Below, piece by piece: positions 59,535-64,000 of a stretch of 64,000 bases of DNA; position 1 is the first letter of the stretch, and the number at the start of each line of letters is the position of its first letter. Source of the stretch: Streptomyces marokkonensis (GTDB lineage Bacteria; Actinomycetota; Actinomycetes; Streptomycetales; Streptomycetaceae); NCBI RefSeq assembly GCF_008312835.1, contig NZ_VSKS01000010.1:186001-250000 (forward strand). Direction: 5' to 3'. The notes beneath the pieces are model-generated. The model was not told the DNA's origin. It saw only the letters and a list, made by a program, of their open reading frames with translations, and did not search any database. Both the position numbers and the translations under genes were made by a program.

Positions 59535-60212
59535 TCAGTGCTGCTGGGCCTTGTGCGGTGTCGCCTCGCTGGGCCGGACCACGACATGTCCCTCCCCCTG
59601 CAGCATCAGCTGTACGGCCTCGCCGGATCCGCCGCGCAGCATCGAGCCCAGCGACTGCGAACGGTGCAGCGAGGTGGCGAGACCCGCGGTCCAGCCGACG
59701 ATCGCGTCCGTGTCCACATGGACAGGGGACTGCGGCGACACCGGGATGACCAGCGGGTTCCCGTCACACACCAGCCCCAGTCGGCCGTGCCCGGTGAAGA
59801 CGCTGTTGAACAGACCGCCGCCGGTGATGCCGGCGCCCTTCACGGTCGCGATGCGGTACGACAGCGAGGCGTCGAAGCACAGGACGTTGCGGCCGTTGAC
59901 GGTGAACTCGTCGCCGGGGTCGACCTCGACGATGAAGCAGTTCTGCGCCTCGTGCGCGAACCAGGCCTCGCCCTGCCCGCGCACCGCCATCAGCGGCAGC
60001 CCCTCGCCGGTCACCGCGCGCTTGAGCATGCCGCCCACGCCCTGGCCCTTGCGCTCGAACCGGAGGTTGCCGCGGTGGGCGACCATCGCGCCCTGCCGGG
60101 CGAGCATCTCGCCGTCGACCGTGTAGCGGACGCACTTGGCGTTCTCGATCGTCATGCCGGCGGCCGTGGCCGGCCGCACCATGTGCTGACTGGAAAACAG
60201 GTCACCCTTCAT
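59535..60212 (-). CDS. AIM24-family protein
   Basis: 225 residues. Beta-rich TRAP-like AIM24 fold: VDGEMLARQGAMVAHRGNLR, GQGEAWFAHEAQNCFIVEVD, GNPLVIPVSPQSPVHVDTDA. Members exist from yeast mitochondria to bacteria; biochemical activity unknown. ATG 60212. Encoded 68 bases downstream of the TerD-CAP gene and on the same strand; in actinobacteria AIM24 and TerD proteins are commonly neighbours in stress/tellurite-resistance type clusters. Confidence 0.85.
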   Translation of the reverse strand: MKGDLFSSQHMVRPATAAGMTIENAKCVRYTVDGEMLARQGAMVAHRGNLRFERKGQGVGGMLKRAVTGEGLPLMAVRGQGEAWFAHEAQNCFIVEVDPGDEFTVNGRNVLCFDASLSYRIATVKGAGITGGGLFNSVFTGHGRLGLVCDGNPLVIPVSPQSPVHVDTDAIVGWTAGLATSLHRSQSLGSMLRGGSGEAVQLMLQGEGHVVVRPSEATPHKAQQH

Positions 60213-60280
60213 GGAGGCATCCTCGCCCGGACTCCTGCCCTCCGCCAGGATCATGTACGGCCGACACGGGCGCTCGGCCC

Positions 60281-61600
60281 TCAGCCACCGAAGAGCTGGG
60301 TCCAGTACGTGCCCGACCGGCCGCCGCCCGCGAAACCGACGCCGAGGTGGGTGAAGTCGGCCTTGAGGATGTTGGCGCGGTGACCGGGGCTGTTCATCCA
60401 CCCCCGCACCACCTCGGCGGCCGAGCGCTGTCCGCAGGCAATGTTCTCGCCGATCGTCCGCCTCACCGAGCCCGCGGCGGCGGCCCGGTCCCCCGGCCCG
60501 CTGCCGTCCGGCGCGGTGTGGGAGTAGAAGTCGCGGGCCGCCATGTCGGCGCTGTGCGCCTGCGCGGCCGCCGTCAGCAGGGGGTCGCGGGACAGCTGCG
60601 GCAGCCCGGCCCCGGCCCGCTCCCGGTTGGTGAGGTCGACGACCTCACCCACCGTGCGGTCCAGGCCGTCCGGGGTGAGCGGGCTGGCCCACAGGGCCGT
60701 CCAGTAGGTGTCCCCGGACCCGTCACCGCCGGCGGACGCCACGGCGGCGTGGGTGAAGACCGGGTCGCACACGGTGCGGCGGGCCGCCTCGTGGCGCAGG
60801 CAGTGGTCCAGGAACAGGGCGACGGTGGGAGGGCCGGAGACCAGGTGCTCGCCGACGGCGAGATACGGGTACCCGGCGGCCACGACGCGCTGGTGGACGG
60901 AGACGCCGTCCACACCCTCGACGCCCAGGCGTCCGCCCCGCGCCATCATGCCGGCGTGCTCCCGCGCCGCGTCGGCCAGCCGCGCGTCGTGGGCGACCGG
61001 AGGGCAACCGGCGGCGGCCCGTGCCGAGTTCACCAGATCGAGGAAGCCGCCCCCGGCGGACGGCGGGGCGCCAGGGCGGGGCGGGGCGACGGGTGCCGTC
61101 CGCGTGGAGACGCCTCCGTCGTCCTCCTCCACGTCCACCCCGAAGTCCCGGGCGAGTCCGGCCAGTCCGTCGGCGTACCCCTGTCCCAGGGCGCGCAGTC
61201 TCCAGCCCTCGCCGCGCCGGTAGACCTCCGCGAGCAGCAGGACGGTCTCCTGCCGGCACGGAGGCGGTGAGAAGCGGGCGAGCGGACGTCCGCCGCCGTC
61301 GGCGACCAGGAGCACGGGCGTGGGCAGGGCGCTGAGCGGGGTGCCGGGGCCGGCGGGGCTGACGGCCACCGTGACCCGGGTGGCGCCGGGGCGCAGCGCC
61401 GCCGGCTCGACGGTGAGCGTGTCACCGCGCAGCCGGGCTCCCGGGGCGGACGGCTGGTTGTAGAACACGAAGTCGCCGTCGCCGCGCACCTTTCCGCCGT
61501 CGTCCGTGATCAGCGCGGACACGTCGAAGGGCCCGGGCACCCGGACGGACACGGCACCGCCCGGGAGGGCCAGATTGCCGCCGGGGACCAACTCGCTCAT
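60281..61600 (-). CDS. TerD-domain protein fused to two CAP/SCP domains
   Basis: 439 residues. TerD domain (~1-165): LVPGGNLALPGGAVSVRVPG, DDGGKVRGDGDFVFYNQPSA, LARFSPPPCRQETVLLLAEV, GQGYADGLAGLARDFGVDVE. CAP1 (~190-310) is degenerate; CAP2 (~320-437) is canonical: VVDLTNRERAGAGLPQLSRD, HSADMAARDFYSHTAPDG, GENIACG, WMNSPGHRANIL. CAP domains are usually extracellular, TerD cytosolic; no signal peptide is visible, so location is puzzling. ATG 61600 with AGGGCGG. Probably co-transcribed with AIM24. Confidence 0.87.
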   Translation of the reverse strand: MSELVPGGNLALPGGAVSVRVPGPFDVSALITDDGGKVRGDGDFVFYNQPSAPGARLRGDTLTVEPAALRPGATRVTVAVSPAGPGTPLSALPTPVLLVADGGGRPLARFSPPPCRQETVLLLAEVYRRGEGWRLRALGQGYADGLAGLARDFGVDVEEDDGGVSTRTAPVAPPRPGAPPSAGGGFLDLVNSARAAAGCPPVAHDARLADAAREHAGMMARGGRLGVEGVDGVSVHQRVVAAGYPYLAVGEHLVSGPPTVALFLDHCLRHEAARRTVCDPVFTHAAVASAGGDGSGDTYWTALWASPLTPDGLDRTVGEVVDLTNRERAGAGLPQLSRDPLLTAAAQAHSADMAARDFYSHTAPDGSGPGDRAAAAGSVRRTIGENIACGQRSAAEVVRGWMNSPGHRANILKADFTHLGVGFAGGGRSGTYWTQLFGG

Positions 61601-61706
61601 CACGCCGCCCTGATGAAGTCGTCGTAGACACGGACCTGGTGGGGGTGTCCGGACAACGACGAGCAGGGGGCGCGGGGTTCCCGCGCCCGCTCCCGCGCCC
61701 GGGCGC

Positions 61707-61951
61707 TCAGCGGCGCAGCGTCTTGGCCCAGTCACGCGGCACCCGGCCCGCCGGGCCCGGTGCCGGCTGGTCGGCCGCGTGGCTCACGGGCGGGCCAGGC
61801 CGGGGCCGGACTCGTACAGCTCGTCGGTGGCGTAGTTCCAGAACCAGGCCTCGCCCGGCTCGTAGCTGCGGACCACGGGATGCCCGGTGGCCATGAAGGC
61901 CCTGCCCATCGTATGTGCGTTCGCGTCCGTCCGCTCGGGTACGGACGGGTC
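61707..61951 (-). pseudogene. Decayed UBP-type zinc-finger gene (frameshifted remnant)
   Basis: After the VOC stop, the same frame continues as ANAHTMGRAFMATGHPVVRS, then YEPGEAWFWNYATDELY, ending in TGA near 61789. TGHPVVRSYEPGE is the hallmark of the zf-UBP domain C-terminus. One frame over, the reading resumes as VSHAADQPAPGPAGRVPRDW to a stop at 61707, as if one base were lost in GGCCCGCCCGTG. The N-terminal Cys-rich half is absent. A truncated, frameshifted relic. Confidence 0.6.
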
Positions 61952-62305
61952 TCACGTGCGGCGGGAGGACAGCACGCAGAACTCGTTGCCCTCGATGTCC
62001 GACAGGACCACCCACGACTGCTCGCCCTGGCCGACGTCCGCGTGACGCGCGCCGAGCGCGAGGAGCCGGGCGACCTCCGCCTGCTGGTCGTCGGGCCGGA
62101 AGTCGAGGTGCAGCCGGTTCTTGCCCCTCTTGCCCTCCCGCACCGGTTCGAAGACGATCCCCGGCAGACGGTCCGGGGCCGGCCGGATCTCGAACTCGTC
62201 GGGCTCGTCGTTCACCACCACCCACCCGAGGGCCTCGCACCACCAGTTCCCGAGAGCCACCGGATCGGCGGCGTCCATCACTACCTGCTCCCACGTCAGA
62301 GTCAT
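61952..62305 (-). CDS. VOC/glyoxalase-like protein
   Basis: 117 residues, single VOC module: WEQVVMDAADPVALGNWWCE, FEPVREGKRGKNRLHLDFRP, VLSDIEGNEFCVLSSR. A common Streptomyces glyoxalase-like protein; substrate unknown. ATG 62305 follows TACGCT by six bases on the minus strand, so a leaderless transcript is likely. Divergent from the universal stress protein gene. Confidence 0.85.
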   Translation of the reverse strand: MTLTWEQVVMDAADPVALGNWWCEALGWVVVNDEPDEFEIRPAPDRLPGIVFEPVREGKRGKNRLHLDFRPDDQQAEVARLLALGARHADVGQGEQSWVVLSDIEGNEFCVLSSRRT

Positions 62306-62364
62306 GCGGGCAGCGTAGGGAAGACTGGACCCCGCGCAATGGACACGACACCGGGAGGAACCGC

Positions 62365-63237
62365 ATGACGCGCCCGATCACGGCAGGGATCGACGGAACC
62401 GAGGAGAGCCTCGCCGCGCTGGCCTGGGCGGCCCGGGAGGCGGTCCGCCGGGGACTGCCGCTCAGGGTGGTGCACGCCTGGCGGTTCGAGGCCGGCGACG
62501 CGGTGGACGTGGGGGACAGAGCCACCCAGGAGCAGTGGGTGCGCGACTCGGCCGGCGGGGCGGCGCGCACCGTCCGGGAACGGCACCCGGACCTGGACGT
62601 GACGACGGACGTCCTGGAGGGCGACGCCGTGGAGACGCTGACCGGTGTCGCCGCCGACGCGGAGATGCTGGTGCTCGGCTCGCGTGGGCACGGGCCGATC
62701 ATGGGCTTCCTGGTCGGCTCGGTCGGCCAGCAGGTGATCGTCGAGGCGGGCCGGCCGGTCGTGTTCGTCCGGGCCGGGGACCGGCCGTCGAACGAGGTGG
62801 CCGGGCACGAGATCGTGGTCGGACAGCAGGGCGACCCGGAGGACAGCGCCGCCGCGCTCGCCTTCGCCTTCGAGACCGCGTCCCGGCGCGGGGCGACCGT
62901 GCGCGCCGTGCGGGCCTGGACCCTGCCGCCGGTGTTCGCCTACAGCCCCGCCTCGCTCCAGCTCCTCGACGAGGCCGGGGGACTGGAGCCGTACGAGCGG
63001 AAGGCCCTGGCGGCGGCGCTCGCGCCGTGGCGGGAGCGCTACCCCGGCGTGCACGTGGTCGAGCACGTGGAGATGGGCAGCGCCGGCCAGGTGCTGCTGT
63101 CGGTGGCGGGCACCGCCCAGCTGATGGTCGTCGGCCGCCGCGCCCGGCGCACGGCCGTGGGCGCCCGGATCGGTTCGGTGGCCCACGGAGTCCTGCACCA
63201 CGCGGCCTGCCCCGTGGCCGTGGTGCCGCCGGCCTGA
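62365..63237 (+). CDS. Tandem-domain universal stress protein
   Basis: 290 residues, two UspA domains (about 4-140, 150-288). ATP-binding motifs: GSRGHGPIMGFLVGSVGQQ and GRRARRTAVGARIGSVAHG. Similar in design to the Usp at 17875, but only moderately alike in sequence. GGGAGG upstream of ATG 62365. A -10-like TAGGGA near 62314 overlaps the divergent VOC promoter. Stress/dormancy role inferred from family. Confidence 0.88.
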   Translation: MTRPITAGIDGTEESLAALAWAAREAVRRGLPLRVVHAWRFEAGDAVDVGDRATQEQWVRDSAGGAARTVRERHPDLDVTTDVLEGDAVETLTGVAADAEMLVLGSRGHGPIMGFLVGSVGQQVIVEAGRPVVFVRAGDRPSNEVAGHEIVVGQQGDPEDSAAALAFAFETASRRGATVRAVRAWTLPPVFAYSPASLQLLDEAGGLEPYERKALAAALAPWRERYPGVHVVEHVEMGSAGQVLLSVAGTAQLMVVGRRARRTAVGARIGSVAHGVLHHAACPVAVVPPA

Positions 63238-63253
63238 GCCCGACGGCACCGGG

Positions 63254-64000
63254 TCACTCGTCCGTCGGCTGGAGCGTCTCGCGCGCCTTCGGCAGGATGT
63301 TCCTGATGTAGTCCTCGACGGCCGTGCCGAGACCGATGTCGTGCTGGGCCCGCTCGGACAGGTACCAGCGGTGCTCCAGCAGCTCGTGGTAGATCTCCGC
63401 GGCGTCCATCGGCCCGCGCAGACCGGGAGGCACGGACCGCACGGTGGGCCGGAAGACCTCGCGCACCCAGCGGTGGGCGAGGACCTCCGGGCGGGCGCCC
63501 AGGGGATCGCCCGGCGCGTAGTCGTCCTGGCTGGCCATCCAGCTCTCCAGGTCGTTCAGCAGCCGCCTGGCCTGGTTCTCCTCGGCGTCGAGACCGGTCA
63601 GGCGCAGCAACTGCCGCTGGTGGTGGCCGGCGTCGACGACCTTGGGCACGAAGGTGACCGTGTCGCCGTTGGAGGCGTGCTCGATCTGCATCTCGGCCAC
63701 GTCGAAACCGAGGTCGTTCAGACGGCGGATGCGGCGCTCGATGTAGTGGTACTTGCCCGCCGGGTAGACGGAGGTGCGGGTCAGCTCCTGCCACAGGCCC
63801 TGGTAGCGGGCGCAGATCTCGGTGCCGAACTCGATCGGGTCGACGGAGGGGTGCAGCGCCCCGGAGGCCTCCAGGTCGAGCAGCTCGCCGCTGATGTTGA
63901 CGCGTGCGAGGTCGAGGTCGTACTCGCGCTGGCCGACGCTCAGTTCCGGGTGCAGGTCGCCGGTCTCGGCGTCCACGAGGTAGGCCGCGTAGGCGCCCGC
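63254..64000 (-). CDS. DUF4032-containing protein (partial)
   Basis: At least 248 codons of a minus-strand gene whose start lies beyond the right edge. Visible features: QREYDLDLARVNISGELLDL, PIEFGTEICARYQGLWQELT, YPAGKYHYIERRIRRLNDLG, MDAAEIYHELLEHRWYLSER and a C-terminus ending near ILPKARETLQPTDE. The pattern matches DUF4032 proteins (about 400 residues with an N-terminal kinase-like lobe outside the window). Function unknown. Convergent with the Usp gene. Confidence 0.8.
   Translation of the reverse strand, partial: AGAYAAYLVDAETGDLHPELSVGQREYDLDLARVNISGELLDLEASGALHPSVDPIEFGTEICARYQGLWQELTRTSVYPAGKYHYIERRIRRLNDLGFDVAEMQIEHASNGDTVTFVPKVVDAGHHQRQLLRLTGLDAEENQARRLLNDLESWMASQDDYAPGDPLGARPEVLAHRWVREVFRPTVRSVPPGLRGPMDAAEIYHELLEHRWYLSERAQHDIGLGTAVEDYIRNILPKARETLQPTDE

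Noticed and set aside
61917-61942. GCGT-N16-GGGTAC, SigB-like, plus strand
   Set aside because: It reads antisense into the VOC gene and towards no gene start within 400 bases other than the Usp gene, which has its own nearer elements.

Overview
The window is high-GC, densely packed actinobacterial DNA and is almost certainly Streptomyces chromosome. It carries a chaplin, an SsgA-like sporulation protein, an NsdA/NsdB-type regulator, a SigB/SigL-type sigma factor with its kinase-like partner, PopR with ClpP3/ClpP4, a DasR-type chitinase promoter, GTG/TTG starts and many probable leaderless genes. Order and content (nsdB, chpB, family-19 chitinase, RsbW-like gene, sigL, popR, clpP4/clpP3, ssgC) resemble the right-arm SCO72xx region of S. 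coelicolor. This is recalled synteny, not a search result. No phage, IS element, CRISPR, rRNA or tRNA was seen; it reads as ordinary arm-type chromosome.

Layout. 1-6.1 kb: minus-strand genes for a formate-dehydrogenase-like Fe-S subunit and NrfD-type membrane partner, preceded by two glycosyltransferases and a CapA-like phosphatase, then a SigE-family sigma factor with a membrane partner. 6.2-13.9 kb: a long perfect hairpin, a DUF6479 gene behind a SigB-type promoter, a Csp-like Cys-rich protein, a Ser/Thr kinase fused to TPR repeats, a flavin oxidoreductase, a Tat-exported serine hydrolase and a TetR regulator. 13.9-26.7 kb: a stand-alone PaaK, a membrane sulfatase, a universal stress protein, a CGNR regulator, a secreted amidase, an APH-like kinase, nsdB and a PAS-SpoIIE phosphatase. 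27-38.7 kb: baeRF3 protein, secreted peptidase, chpB with a BldN-like promoter, small metabolic enzymes, two small membrane stress proteins, chitinase, phosphodiesterase and adenosine deaminase. 38.7-44.8 kb: DinB, a LysR/aldo-keto reductase pair, streptophobe and two coupled PRC-barrel genes.

44.8-48.4 kb is the regulatory core: an RsbW-like ATPase, sigL and popR, each with a GGGTAC-type promoter, convergent with clpP4-clpP3, whose upstream region has the PopR palindrome. ClpP4 has Gly where ClpP normally has its catalytic His. 48.4-64 kb holds VOC proteins, an RNase HI with a zinc-ribbon-like tail, ssgC with another SigB-type promoter, a membrane pseudokinase, threonine dehydratase-like, AIM24 and TerD-2xCAP proteins, a decayed zf-UBP gene, a second universal stress protein and a DUF4032 gene cut by the window edge.

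Common thread: stress response and development. SigB-family promoters are predicted before sigL, popR, the anti-sigma gene, ssgC and the DUF6479 gene, suggesting one osmotic/oxidative/developmental regulon spread over the window. No wholly new defence-like system is evident. The most unusual items are the TerD-CAP fusion beside AIM24, the pseudokinase, the inactive-looking ClpP4 and the RNase HI fusion.
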